64,000 nucleotides of DNA from Chrysomallon squamiferum (taxonomy: Eukaryota > Mollusca > Gastropoda > Neomphalida > Peltospiridae), in NCBI GenBank assembly GCA_012295275.1, contig CM022665.1:22907002-22971001 (forward strand), read 5' to 3'. Within the stretch, counting starts at the first letter, position 1, and each line of letters starts with the position of its first letter. Made by a program: the position numbers and the translations under genes. Below, piece by piece: positions 50,109-64,000 of the stretch. A model generated the notes under the pieces. That model ran no database searches. It saw only the letters and a list, made by a program, of their open reading frames with translations, and was not told the origin of the DNA.

Positions 50109-53100
50109 GAGAGAAAGAGGCAGAGGTCAAAGTGATAGTAAAAATGATAATAAAAATGATTACTTCTTGATGGTGACAACAGAGGTAATGATGATGATTT
50201 TATTGATGATGCTGATACTATCACTTCTATTTCTACCACTACTATTACTACTATTAATAATGATGATGATGACGTTCATGACAGGAAAAAAGAGTCGGCA
50301 TAATAATTCTGAAAATATACTGAAAAAAAAAAATACTGATAATCTTGATAAATAAATCCCAAATAAAAAATATGTGACTCCAGTCAACCCTTGATATCGC
50401 CTTTCCAACTTTTCTTGACCTTTGAAAATGTCTAATGGAAAGTCATCCAACTCGTCTAGACTAGCATGTAGTCTTCTTCACGCTGGGAAATCATTTAGTA
50501 AGATTTTAAATACAGTCCCCAAGAAATTGGTTAAAAGAAACGTCGCGCCGTGGCTGACTTGAAGGATTTTTTTTCTTTTAATTTTTTTTTTTTTTGTATC
50601 TGTTTGATTTCTCTTATCAGTATTAAATGATACATGTAACTTCGGCATTCCGAACAAAATTAAATTATAAATGCAGATCCAATAATAATACAAAAAATAC
50701 AACGTGTATGTTGAATTTTCCGTTTATTTGTCATAATTTTAAAATACTCAGTCTTCACCATTCTGAAATAAAAGTGATCAGTACAGCTGAAATTTACATT
50801 TTATTCTGTTCAAGATGAACAGAAATATAAAATATTTATAGATAAATTAGAGGAGAGAACTAACAATTCTATAGACCTTCGATAATTAATATTGATCATG
50901 TCTGTAAAAGATCTCTTTAGTAAAACTGAAAACTATCTGATTAGTAAAGAAACACACTTTAACAAAACGAATAAATTGCGCCACAATGTTGGTGTATTTT
51001 ACATTCATGAGCCTTCATCGCAACGTCTTTACCTCTTTACTACAGCTATATCCCTCTTATAGCCAAAACAGTTTTTCTTCTATCTTGAAATAATGATTCC
51101 AAATGAATCATTTTAACACCAAAGCTCAATTGGCCTGATGCGGGAAGGAGAAGAAAAAGAAAAGAAAAGAAAAAAATGACTGTCTAAAAATCGATTAAAT
51201 TGTGGCACGTTTTAGCAGAAGCCAGCAATCATCAAATGGAGTTATCACACCTCTGTTCAGATCATTTGTGCTATTTGTTTTCTTTTTCTCTTGTGCTTTC
51301 TTCAATAATAAAAAAAAAAAAAAAAACATTTCTGACATCTTTTCGGGGTAATTTGGTGGCTTTTTAAATTTAATTTTTACTTTTTTTTTTTAGCATCAAA
51401 TTTCTTTGAGCACCGTTTATATATGAAGTGCAATTTTAGTATATATTTCTTACATCAGTATTATTTTATACATTAATCACAATCCATCATCACCACTTTA
51501 CCACTATCAGAATCATTATACACTGCAATCATTATCATTATGATGAACGTCAGCAGCATCATCTTAATAATCACCACTGCTGTCTGTATCATCATTACCG
51601 TTATATTCACAATCATCATCATTATCATGACTAACATAATCATTGTCTTCATCATTACACATTTATGTTACCAGAATTATTTTCTAGTCCCAACTCGCAG
51701 CAACATTTTAATGTTATTAAATAAATAATTGAACAATATGACATAAAGACGTCCCCATAAAAAACTTCTAAATAGGTGACTAGAGAAATGAAACAAACTT
51801 TCACCTTTATATTCGTGTATGATTATTATTCTTGACAACTTTAATAATTAAGAAATGAAGCGTCAAAATGAATTAATACCAGTGATGCGGAAATTTCGGA
51901 TGAAACTGGTAATGTTTCCGTTCATAAATTCTTAAACGTATGGGAATTCGTTGCATCATAAAAAATAAAATTTAAAGATCCCCAAAACTGGAGGAAATCA
52001 AATGGCAAATTATGCCTGTGAAATAATGCTGAATTATCGGAACTGGGAATTTAGTCAGACCAAATTACAGAGCAAGATTGATGCTAAATTATAATTAAAA
52101 TTTCAGCATTCTGGATTGTTCACGTTATAAAGTATAATTTAAAAAATGCACATCGACTGTTACTATTGATTATTTTCTCAAGTAAATTGAAACGAATTTT
52201 GATAAATGCGTTTTTAATTAAACTCTACAATTTAATGGAATTCCGTCCAATTTTTATTTTCATTTATATATCGACCAGAGACGATTTAAAACGAGAAACG
52301 ATTGTTTGCTGGCCATGTCCGTGATGACCCTTTTTTTGGTGTTTATATAATATTTGCTTTTTGGACAGACTTTCTGAGGAATCTGAAAATAAATGGTTAT
52401 ATATTGATATTATATACCACAGTTTGAAAATTTTATGGAATATTGGTTCCCTGTCTGCATCGATTTTATGTCATTTACGATTTTACATTTATTTGAAGAT
52501 GTTTGGTGAATCACCTCGCTGTATTAATTTGCTGCCCTTTTCATCTAACACGAGTTTTCAATCGTATATTGCATTTAAAATTATTTTCACAGACAAATTG
52601 AAAATATTGAATCATAAAAATAATATTTCTGTTTAAATTTCTATAATAACAACAACAAAAACCTCCATATATTCATCCGCCCATACTTCCGTCGACCATT
52701 TCTTTATGTCATTCATCACCAATCAAAATCCATACACATATCCATTAACAAGTCCATGCACAAACATACCTTTTTGAGTTTAACCACTGAATCTGTCCGT
52801 TCCAGTCGATTCATATCATTTGATTGCTCAGTGATTTTCTTTTCTATCGCTTAGTGATCTTGAATGAAATTATGAGCTCTAAAAGAACATAACTTTTTTC
52901 CTTTCACATATTTAATAATGTGAATAATTTTCCTTTATCGTACGCTTTTCTCTACTCGAAAGATAATATCGTTAGTCAAAAGAGACACTGAATCTAAAAC
53001 TAATAAACTGACATAGTGAAGCAATGCGTTTTGACTGCACAACATAGTCAGTTTAAAAATAAAGAAAAAAGTCTACAAAATTGAATCCAAACACGACAAA

Positions 53101-56100
53101 GGCATGAATAGTCAATGCAGCGGCTTTCTGCCTTCCCTCAAGTATTTCATTAGTCTTTGACGGGCGGTCATCAGTGATTTCTGGGTTAGCTTCAAAACCG
53201 AATTACAGAGTCGGTCAGTAAACTATTTTCGCGCTAATTGTTTACATGTATGGCTTCTTGGTGTTTCAACTTTTTGCAATTATCGTCCATTAGCGAGAAG
53301 AAATATTTCCCACAAACGAGATTTACTTTCTGATAACAATGAATAAGATCACATGAAAGTCATTGGGCTACTGATTCGATAACAGACTCACAACCCAAAC
53401 CTCGTAGCTGCTTGCCTTGGATGTTGGTTTCACAAGCATTTCTGATGGTTGCACAATACCAGATCTGGTTGTTTTGATCATTTTCAAACAAAATTACAGA
53501 CTGATAAGAAAAGAAAATATTGTGTCTGGTAGATAGAATTCTTTTCTCAGTAAATAAAAAGATAAAACTCAGCGCCTTTTAATATTAACGGCTGTATATT
53601 AATAAACATTTGGTTACTGAGTAACGAAGATACGAAAAAGAAAAGCGACTACCGACAGATATCTTTTTATAATTATTATTAAAAAGCAGATAGAGCAAAC
53701 TGATTTTTATATGCCTGTTGATTTATTTCGAGATCTGTCATGGTAATTGTACAGTATGTGCATTTATAACGGTTAGAATTCTATTTGCCGCACGTATCAA
53801 TACATAGGATTATTGCATCTGTGTATTGTTGATAATGCAGGATTGACTTGGCTGCAGTGACGCTGTGTATAATTTTTGAACATTACTGTCCAGGATAAAC
53901 TAGCAGTGTATTTTTGTAATTTAGTAAAAGTCCAATACTTCTAATAATCTTCTATTACGGTGATTTAATAATGTTATCGGGAAATAATCAGTGTCATTTT
54001 GTCGCTTATGCTAGAGACGGATCTTTAAAATTTAGAAGATATAAATATATTTAATTGCACGGAAATTAAATTCACATGTTTGGTTGAGTATATCGATTCA
54101 AGATCGATGCCAATGAAAAGTTACTTTAGATCACAGCCATAACGAATGCATAATTAATATATGCATCCATGTATTCATACGTCCACACATCGGCCCATTC
54201 AACCATCAATCCATCCAGCCATCCGCAATAACACAAGCGAAAAAGGTTGTTGGTTTCTGGTTCAGAAAAGCCTGAAAAAAAAAAGAGTCCATATCAAAAT
54301 GTTTCAGGTTTAAATTGATAAAAGTGCAGAAAATAAATTAAATCGTCTACAGAGTAATCTGTGTTTACTTGTTATACGTGACGAATATTATCTGAACAAA
54401 CACTTCTACTCGCCACGCCTTTACGCAATGCTGACTTGTTAGATTAGCTACATGAAGAATAAATGATCTTGATGTAACTGAAAGTTCAGTGCGACTTTCT
54501 ATAGAATTTGAAGACTCGAATAAACTTAACTAAATGCAAAGTGACACTGATTTTAAAAATAAAACCGTCTTGTTATTTTATTAGTGCATTTAGTGTTTCA
54601 ATTGTCTTCAAGCCAGCTTCCAACTAGGTTAAGGACTCCGATAAAAATAAAACAATTATGTCTGTCTTAATCGTGTAAATTTAATGCAATACAGAACAAG
54701 AATTTTTTTTAGTGTGGACCTACATTTTTTGTGGCCATCAAGCTTGAACTATTATAAGGGCCCTTTCGCAACGAATTTTGGATAATCGTTGTTATCTTTT
54801 TCAGTGGGGTTGCTTCTTAACAATTCACTTTAATTTTTTTAATTATAAATTTAACTGCGACACTACAGATTTCGATTAAAATTGAAGTACTGGATTATCT
54901 TATATGTCAATGCCATTTGTGTGAATAAAAATGTCCTTTGCCTTAAACAATGCGAACTAAAATCGCTTCAGCGGCCCCTTCGGGATTAGTAGGTCATAAA
55001 GCTTAAGCTTCAGTAGTTTTATAGTAAACCCGCCCTTGCATTTGAGAGCTTATTACCGTTTAGATGCTGCGGTTGAATCACCAGTCTGATAGTTACTTGG
55101 ATTCCATCTGCTATTATAACTGATTTAGAATGTCTCTAAACCCTCTAATTTCTTTGATTAACCTTGTAACTAATTTACTGTAAAAATATTGAATTCTATG
55201 ATTACATGATATAAATCAGTAAGATACATGCTTCAAAACAGGTAATTTGTAGCTAAAATCTTAAATCAAAAGATGTTAAGACAAATACTCCATCAGTACT
55301 TTATAAGTCGAAAAAACTCCATACGTTTAAAGTAACCATGTCCAGCTCACTTATTCAGACACGTGTTTGTTGGGCTATGTGTCTGAAATTTTCAGCTACA
55401 GTGTCCATTACGGAGGGAGATGATAGCTTGATACGCAATTCACATTAAACGTATTCCAAGTCTTTATCACCCGTGAGAATTAATTTCGTTTATGGCAACC
55501 TGCTGATGTCTACTGCATTACGTTATTTTACAGTTTTCCCGAAATCTTTGAAGAAGATTGAGTCTTTGGCTGCAATATACGAGGTATTTATTGCCGCGCA
55601 ATTGCTCCCAGACAGGAAAATCACCGCCTCTTTATGACTTAACGGCTCAAATAAGTAGTCTTTGGTGGCTGGCGCAATCTCAGCCCGGGTTGAATAAGAG
55701 TTTGCCGTTATGTGTTGTCAGATCTGTTTCAGAATATTTACTGAATGCCTTTAGCATGAAAGAGTTTTCTTGTGGTGTCCTGTTATTAAAAACATTAAGT
55801 GTAATGCATCGCCTCAGCGATATCTCATAACAAAGAATATCATTGATGATGGATGCATGATAATTATAATCTCGAGAACTTTTTATGAAAGGCATTTAAT
55901 GTAACATCCGTCTATCAATACATTAAAAAACTATTACAGATTGTTTTTCCTTTTGTTGCTTGTGTGTTTTCACCTAAAATAACCATGTAATATTGATAAA
56001 CTGTTCCTGTTTTTCTTTCTATCTCTTTTTTTTTTTAATGGAACATTAATTTCCGGTTGTTGTTTTTTTCTCCCTTGAAATATGTTCTATATTTCTAAAA

Positions 56101-56455
56101 GCAGGAAAAGTATCGACAGATATTATCTGCATTATAAATGAATTAAAAATCTGTTCATAATGTAATGAATTAGGCATATTATATCAAAACCATTGTCCAT
56201 TGTCATTCGGTTATGAAAACTGAGATGTCCCTTGATCATGACTGTTAAGCCAGTATCGATCATTTACTTACATTTATCACAGTTTTGCTAGGTGACAGGA
56301 TAAGGCATACATCGGATAATGACTAACTCTGTAAGTCACGGTCACCAATCCATCATGATATGTCTTTATTAGTGTAAATTACGATTGTTCATCTCATTAA
56401 GAAAAGGTTAAACAATGGATTTCTTGGTGGTTGGCATTTATGATAGAGCGTGGAA

Positions 56456-56456
<1 letters not shown>

Positions 56457-56545
<89 letters not shown>
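56457..56545. repeat. (GA)n microsatellite
   Basis: About 44 GA units. Confidence 0.95.
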
Positions 56546-56548
<3 letters not shown>

Positions 56549-56885
56549 ATTATTTTCTATTTGTATAATGATACCTCGGCTGATTCCGTTGTTGAATTTA
56601 CGTTGTACAGTGATAATATGAGAGTCAGAACCCGCTGCCTCCATTTCAGTGTCTAACCTTTCATTATGTGACAAGGGATATTTTTCTGTAACCTTTCATT
56701 ATGTTAATAAACTATTCGTGGGACTAGTTGGAATGGGAAATAGCTCAGTGATAATAAAACCTATAAAAACTCACGTCTCTGTTCTAATCACTGAATTGTA
56801 GCCCGTTTCATACACGCTGAGTGAACGTGACACAGAAATATAGAAATAACAACAATAACAACAACAGTTTTTGCAGCAAACAGCA

Positions 56886-56935
<50 letters not shown>

Positions 56936-57821
56936 TAAAATAAATAAATAAATAATCAAATGTTTCGGATTTTAAAGTGTCACTGCACTGTGACATTAAA
57001 TTTGGTATTTATATTTACAGATATCATTCTCAGATCTCGAGCAAGTGTTAAAAAGTAAGATAATAAAAACAATACGTAGTAGAATTAATGCGTAGGTAAT
57101 GTATCATAAAATATATTTACCTTTCATTCCAGACAAGGAAACTGACGGGCAATAAACCATTATGCTTTGATATATAACATCCTCAAGCTGAATAAAAGTG
57201 CTGACACAAAGATAACAAAACGTCGGCATTCGGTTTCCAAATCATATGTTTAGTTCCGTCTGGTTCAAATACAAAGTTACAACCTCTAAAGTCAAAACAT
57301 TATTATTTGAGTTTTAAACAAGCAATCCATTGCGGCGGGTGCCCTGTCATTTCCTATCCGTCAAGATAATTTGGCTTTAATATCTCGTTTTCAGTGGAAA
57401 TAGCTAGTCGAAAAGCATTGAGAGTTGACGGTAATTGACTGTAATACATCCAGTTTCTTATCGGAATCAAACTGAAATGTTACATACGCTTTCTTACGAC
57501 TTATCTACTCCAGATATTTGTTTCAATGATAACCTAGTTTCATTCAGGCTCGGTTCCAGTGTTAGTGAAATAAAGGCAGAGTGGTGGCTTTGAAGTAATG
57601 GACAGATTTTATTCTTAATATTATTTATATTTTATGACTTGAGTTGACAGTCGAGTATACATAGGTATGTCATCCATACATACATATATAATTATATGCA
57701 AATTTGTCGGTCTTCCTTACTGACTACCTGTTTGACGGTTTCTCTGCTTAAATAACTACTTGTATGGACCTGCATGTATATCAGCAATTATGTTTGCTTG
57801 TGCATACGTGATTATGTCTGC

Positions 57822-57860
<39 letters not shown>

Positions 57861-57947
57861 AAGATACTGATGAATCTCACAGATACTTAAAATTATTTCT
57901 ACATATGGTGAGGGTTAAATATAAACATTCTAACGCCTTCTGCTCAG

Positions 57948-58210
57948 ACGTTTCTGGAACCGCCCTACAGATTCAGTTTCTTCTTATTAGATGCAAACAC
58001 AATAAAGGTTTTTCTGACATGCGACAGTTGACCTATAGACCTCCATTAAGGCTACCAGAAGCCCATAGTGAGCGAGACACATCACCTGGAATTATAGTGA
58101 CTAGATTTTCCCAACAAAGAAGTCCGGATTCACATAGGAGCAAATTAAACTCCCATTTAATCCCTTCCATTGACTACATTCGCTGTGTCCCGGAAGCGTC
58201 TCTTCGTTAA
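57948..58210 (+). CDS. Candidate terminal exon or coding remnant, unknown product
   Basis: After the acceptor gccttctgctcag a frame (entered in phase 1) runs about 86 codons to TAA. It opens VSGTALQIQFLLIRCKHNKG, continues MRQLTYRPPLRLPEAHSERD and ends SIDYIRCVPEASLR. Composition is mixed and protein-like, not repeat-derived. A second + frame is open from about 58150 to the TAA at 58338-58340 (SRKRLFVKQATRQDNDLS, later Lys/Asn rich). The - strand also has an open frame here, beginning at 58331 with a hydrophobic N-terminus, so coding strand is uncertain. No family recognised. Confidence 0.2.
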
Positions 58211-59682
58211 ACAAGCTACAAGGCAGGACAATGATCTGTCCACTTTGACGGACAGTAAAGAGTGGAAGGGCAATGGACAGGGCAAGGACAACAACAGGAG
58301 GAAACAACACAGGACTGACTCCATTGTCCAACTGTATTAAATTTTCTAGATATAGCAGCCACTGACAACAATAACTGTATAGGATCTAGTTATTTTCTGT
58401 CTGAAGGATTGTAACCTTTACACAAGCCCCTACCGTTACTATTCTGGGTCCACGCTATAAATCCTCCAAAACCTTTTTTTTTTTTTTTATCCTTTAATTA
58501 AATACTGAATTAATTGGGTTTTTTGTTGTTTAACATATATGTTCATTTTGTTTTATAAAAACGTTTTAGTCTTTCTTTTAAGAAGACGTAATTTATATAC
58601 ATATAATGATATTCCTAAATACAAATTCACGAAAACATTCACACGTATACGGACATTGAACTGTCGATACTTAGTAAAACAGTTCTAATAATCCGAGAAA
58701 TCTAAATTTTAGTTAATTTTAGATAATTTTAAATAATTTTTACTCTTTGACACCGATTTTTAATTCATATTTTTAATTTCTGAATTATCTTTCAAACAAA
58801 TTTATAATTAATGTTAATAATTTTTAAACTGTCATTAGTTAAAATAAATATGATAATAAAATATTAACTTTGATATTACATTTACCAAATATCTATCTAT
58901 TACCAAATAAACTTAATTTTTTTTCTAAAATATTTGCACTTGAAATCTCTTCTAAAAAATGATCGTGTTTATCTTGAGTACTCTTTTCCCCTTCTTCTCG
59001 CTTTTCAGCAAACTTAAACCCGTGTGGCCCAGGTGCATCCGTTAACACAATGTTTACTTTACACGAACTGGAACTTGCCACTACCGTCCTTAAATCATTT
59101 CCTAAGAGGGAGACCGTTTTTTGTTTTGTTTTCGTTTTTCGTTTTTCAAGTAACGTACTATATCCCGCGGCGCCCGAGGCAACGGGGATTCGAGCTGTGA
59201 AGAGTATCGAGTCTGTTGATGTTCGACAATAGATTAATCCTGTTATTGGCTCTCAGTGTGTCTGTCATTGTTCTCATGCTGTGACAGTTTCGACATTTTC
59301 CCCATCAAATTTTCCCCAAGTACCACCACTGGAATGGTGGTGGCGAGAAGCTGATTTGATATAACAAAAACTCTATCACTTTAGCTTGTGGCCTTTTGAG
59401 GTGGGGAGAGCTGTGGTCAGAAAGAAAATAATTTCTTTTATTGTGTCTCATCTCCGATGGCGTTAATATGCTTGGGAAGTGTGTAAATATGGCGGTGATG
59501 TTGTTGTTTGTTTGGGGAAAATATTTGTTAACTAATTGATGGGAAGTATAATAACTTGATTAATAAAATAAGATCGAGAGCTAATTTAGTCAATATAACA
59601 GATGCTATTCTTTTGATAAACTGTCTTTCATTTAGATTTTTTTTATATCTAGCTGCGACAGAATCTAAGGAATATGTGCGTT

Positions 59683-59767
<85 letters not shown>

Positions 59768-59800
59768 TTACGCTTATTGTTGTTATTATTATAATTATTT

Positions 59801-59834
<34 letters not shown>

Positions 59835-59860
59835 TACACACGCATACACACACGCACACA
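59683..59860. repeat. (GA)n followed by (TA)n(CA)n
   Basis: About 40 GA units, a 38-base unique spacer, then TA units passing into CA units. Confidence 0.9.
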
Positions 59861-62624
59861 TGTATCTCAGTTACTGAAGTGGAATAAATTATTGTAGTGT
59901 TATCTAGCGCCATTTTATTTCCTATGTTACTTTTATCTACTTTTAATTTGCTATCAAAGTTCTTAATTGACACAACGTGACTGTCATTATCAGAGTGGAA
60001 AAAACATAACTGTAGTGACTTACCTCGTAACATTCTCATTATTTAACAGTTCCTGCTACACACGGAGTAAACCATGAAACACGCACATATATAATCCTCT
60101 TCATTGCCCACACAAATCATCTTTCTTAAAACGTAATCGTGTTCTGTAGCAAAAGCGCTTGTTGTTCACACTTCTGGAACCAAATTTATTTTATTTCCAT
60201 GGAAACCTACGAACGCCAGAGATAGCAAAACACATTGGTTCTGATTTGTATTTAAAGACCATTTTCCCGTTGCTGTCAATCCAAGCCGATGCTCGTGTTT
60301 TCAAAAATCCTTTTTGAATGATCGGCTGGCTTAATGTACACAGATATCTTCAACATTTCATCTCCACTGTCATGCTTCAATGAACTGAAGGCGCTCTGGG
60401 TATTGTTTTCAACACGTGACGGCGCTTCCTGCTTGGCTAGGAGGAAAATAACTGAAGCAAAAGTCAGAACCAATTATCGAAAGTCATCTGGCCGTCACTG
60501 CTTTATTAGGGCAGTTCCAGAGTTGATCATAAGAGAGGCGGTAGATGATGAGGTGATGGTCACTGCCACGTAAAACCAATCAAGGAATCGATGTAAACAA
60601 TTTTTTATTTGTTTCCATTAATATCTGCAAAAGCCGATTTAACGTAGCATGAGCAACTATGTTCTTACCCTTGACCACATTAAGCTAACTCGTTTGGGAT
60701 AAACATCCAATATTTCTTGATTGAACTGTATGATTAGGAACCATTAAACAAACATTCATTTTCTTTACATACATATTATACCATTGCCAAGCAAAAGCCT
60801 TCATTCATACGGTATCTGGAATTATCTTTAACTAATGTATCAGATTATTACGCTTGGCAGAAGCTAGCTCCGAATGAGACCATTTTCTTTGGAAACCTTT
60901 AAAAGCACTTCCCCCCCCCCCCAGACATAACCAGTAAACACATCGCTGAAACATTCGCCTTTTCACTTTCGAACACTCGTCTTTCATTTGTGTCTTTGCT
61001 TTACAGTGAGGCGCAGAGGAAGGAAATATTTGGGAAATTTATTGGACACGTCCATGGTGTAGAAAGAAAAAGAAGAGAGAAGCACCTGGTGTATTCCCAT
61101 GAACAATATCCTATTGCAGGAGGCTGAAAACTGCAAATTTATTTCTTCCTTTCTTCACGTCCGTTTAACATTACTTTTTTTTTCTTTCGACTTTCTATCT
61201 GCTAACGGGAAGTGCCTCTGAATTCCTGGTCTCTCGAGTGACAGAAAATCATAAACCATTAGACAGTGATTTAAAGAAACTGAGTTTTTCTGACAACGTT
61301 GACGTTAGTGTGTAATATGCTGAAGTTGTCTTTCCTGTACATTAATTTATTTGAATGTATAATTTTACATATGAATGTGTGAATGTACATACATAATGTA
61401 TTATTTATGTATTTGTATGTGCATGTATGTGTGAATTTGTATATGTACGTAAGCATCTACGCATATATATTGAAGCACGTATATATTTATATATATATTT
61501 ATGTTGCGTGCGTGTTTTTTTGTCCAGAAAGTTAAAATCATTTCGAATTATCAGTGGAACTAATTAGAAAGTATACTTTTAAAAGCTATCCGATAGTGTA
61601 AAATAACAAATAAACAAACCAAAGTTACGAATAAAATTATTAAGGTAAATATCGAAGATAAACAATAAATTAAGCAATTTCACTAATTTCTTAATCTCTG
61701 CTACTTTATCTTTAACTGTACAACCAGCACAACAAGACAGCAGCTCTAAACCAACAACAGTTAAAAACTTACGTCCACGACAATCTTTATTTCTATTAAC
61801 TTGGCTAGTTAAAAAGAAACGTATGTTCTCGAACCATTAGTAACATAAACTGAAAAGCTTCTAATACCGCTACAAACAATAATCAGCACTAAAGACGGCA
61901 ATTACAAACTCAAGAGATAAAATCACCAGACTCATTTCGGGTACGGCCAGGATTTGAGAACGCTTTAGAAGTAATCTTAAATGTTGATTTGAACTTTAAC
62001 TTCTTAGGTTCACAGATGACCACGCATCCAGCTATGCCGTTAAATGCGTAAACCTGTTATCAAGTATTGAAGTCTCTCTTCTCTCGCCTTTCACCTCCGC
62101 AGTCTTTGCATCTTTTGAACTCGCAGTCGTGGGCACTGCATCCCCTTGAAGTCCGTAATTGCATTATCGACATGCAAGCCAAGCTAATCAAGCTTGAGAT
62201 TCTGGAGCAAAGAGGTCTGCGACCGGACATGTTTTAATTTTTAAAATATTTCACTGGAGTAAACTTACTAATGAGAAGTTCTTGAACGAAAATTAGATTT
62301 ATTATTTTTATATATTTCTTTCACTTTTCTTTTATTATTACATTAAACAATGTTGCATATTACAGTGGAAAAAATAAATAATAATTAAGAAAAAAAGAGG
62401 ATAAAAACAAAACAAAACCGTAATCATCTATAAGGCATAACTGTGGATGGATACCATAATAGAAATGAAGCAACAAACATATAAATGTGTAGTACATTCT
62501 TATTAATGTATATCGATTCTTTCAAAAATATTAATTGTTCAATGTTAATTGTTCAATGTTTTAAGATTAATTTTAATATTGCTGCTTGTTAATCAATTAT
62601 TTAATTTGATACTGTATATACATA

Positions 62625-62675
62625 CTACTACTGCTACTACCATTACTACTGTTACTACTGTTATTACTACTACTT

Positions 62676-62732
<57 letters not shown>

Positions 62733-62760
62733 TTTTTATTAGTAGTAGTATTACTGCCAC
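62625..62760. repeat. (ACT)n trinucleotide array
   Basis: A pure ACT core at about 62675-62730 with degenerate flanks. Confidence 0.95.
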
Positions 62761-63279
62761 CATCATCGTCATTGCTGTTGTTATTCTTACTACTATTACT
62801 ATTAAACAAACCCACATATATTATTTGTATATTCATGACATGATTTTGATTTGATAACCTTATTCGCATAACCTTTCACTGTTCCATAAACTATTTCGTT
62901 CTTGTACCGAGAAACCCTCAGTCTATGTTAACAGATAAACCTATACACTTTTAGATTAACAATATTTGCTTCTCTATATTTCACGCAGAGCCCTTTGTAG
63001 GGGTTCACAGAACCTTAGCGCTCCATGAAAACCTAGCTGAGATTGATTATACGTTAATACAGGCATATATTTTCTTTCTTTTTTAGTACATCTGTGTTTC
63101 TATCGCCTTTACTATTTTTAAGTATCTGTTGATAAAATACTGTACTTGTGATTTTTTTCGGCTTTGCTCTTGAATTTTAAAATAAAATAATTTTATTATT
63201 ACATTGTTTTTTCCATTATTTTTTCTTTTTTTCTGGAATATGGAAACGCAAAATTTCAATTTTATTAAGCATTCTCTGT

Positions 63280-63515
63280 TTGAAATAACAACAACAAGCA
63301 AAACAATAACATCAGTATTAACAACAACAAAAAAAGCCACAGCAACAGAAAAACAACAACAACGATGACGACGACAAAACAATCAAAACAACAACAATAA
63401 CAATAATAATAATAATAATAATAACAATAATAATAATAACAATAATAATAATAACAACAGTAATAACAATAATAATAATGATAATAACAATAATAACAAT
63501 AATAATAATAATACA
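63280..63515. repeat. AAC / AAT trinucleotide array
   Basis: AAC units grade into AAT/AAC mixtures. Non-repetitive sequence at 63516-63660 abuts it directly. Confidence 0.9.
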
Positions 63516-63878
63516 GTTTTCTAGACTCTAATGGACACGTCTTCCTCTTGTCTGGGATTATCTTCGTTAGCGAATAACCTCTTGGTACTTCTGCTGAGAA
63601 CGAACTTTTCACCAGTGCTGTCGAAGGTCGGTTCTCGACCACTAACTGAACTATTTTAGAAGGTCACCTTCTTTAGGTCACAAGAACAACTCATCGATAT
63701 CTTAGCTCAGTGCTAATCTTGAGTGTTTAGTTAATTTCCATAACCACGTCGTAGAATTCTATTTTTATAATTAATTTGTTTTTTTGTTCACAGCATTTGA
63801 CCGATATTAGTTACTTTTTCTTTGTCTCTTTCGCTCTCATTCTTTCTGTATGTTTGTCTTTCTGTCTCTGTCTCTTTG

Positions 63879-63881
<3 letters not shown>

Positions 63882-63960
<79 letters not shown>
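63882..63960. repeat. (GT)n microsatellite
   Basis: About 38 GT units near the right edge of the window. Confidence 0.95.
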
Positions 63961-63964
<4 letters not shown>

Positions 63965-64000
63965 GTGTTTTTCCATATGTTTCCCAAAGAGATTCTAAAA

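Larger units (their letters stand above)
58341..64000. other. Right-hand gene-poor stretch
   Basis: Microsatellites at 59683-59764 (GA), 59800-59860 (TA then CA), 62625-62760 (ACT), 63280-63515 (AAC/AAT) and 63882-63960 (GT). Other sequence is AT-rich and mostly unique. A C run of ten lies near 60911. A near-consensus - strand donor at 60025 is noted in the findings. No gene is supported. Confidence 0.5.

Noticed and set aside
55558-55830. 90-codon + open frame
   Set aside because: No signal peptide, motif or convincing splice sites, and a comparable - strand frame overlaps it.

Overview
The window is eukaryotic, AT-rich and gene-poor, and very dense in simple repeats: A/T homopolymers over 30 nt, long (GA)n, (GT)n and (TA)n tracts, and tri- and tetranucleotide arrays. 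Coding sequence is split into small exons with canonical GT/AG boundaries and introns of 0.5-1.5 kb. This texture fits an invertebrate nuclear genome, most likely a mollusc and perhaps a cephalopod. That placement is inferred from composition and style only; no recognised marker gene confirms it.

Two related genes can be supported. Gene A, on the + strand at the left edge, is cut by the window start: its last two coding exons are 1381-1507 and 1985-2695. Gene B, on the - strand, has coding exons at 33836-33472, 31991-31862 and 31319-30663 and predicts a protein of about 383 residues. They are paralogues. The shared introns have the same phases (2, then 0), and both proteins carry the block Y-[ST]-S-C-H-Y-A-x-x-P-V-I in the middle exon and Y-E-Y-I-[DE]-D-S ... 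F-C-x-C-[DE] ... G-Y-G-S-S-[DE] in the last exon. Gene B also shows the membrane end: a short cysteine-containing ectodomain with an acidic D-x-D-G-D-G calcium-loop-like motif and an N-W-T glycosylation site, one transmembrane helix ending in CCR, then a long polar cytoplasmic tail. I do not recognise the family. The genes face tail to tail, about 28 kb apart, and look like an inverted duplicate pair of single-pass membrane proteins, possibly sorting or signalling receptors.

Between and beyond them the window is mostly intergenic or intronic. Weaker candidates are a signal-peptide exon at 15826-15952 on +, coding-like segments after good acceptor sites at 23449, 24880 and 57948 on +, and possible untranslated 5' exons of gene B at 36923-37011 and ending at 43601 on -. 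Structured non-coding elements include three short minisatellites (2806-2889, 38148-38257, 44377-44513), a 39-nt inverted repeat pair (46579-46744), a gap-free dispersed repeat pair (7618-7711 and 8659-8752), a cluster of octamer motifs (10017-10825) and a GC-rich 14-bp palindrome (20338-20351). I found no rRNA, no convincing tRNA, no CRISPR array and no autonomous transposon gene.
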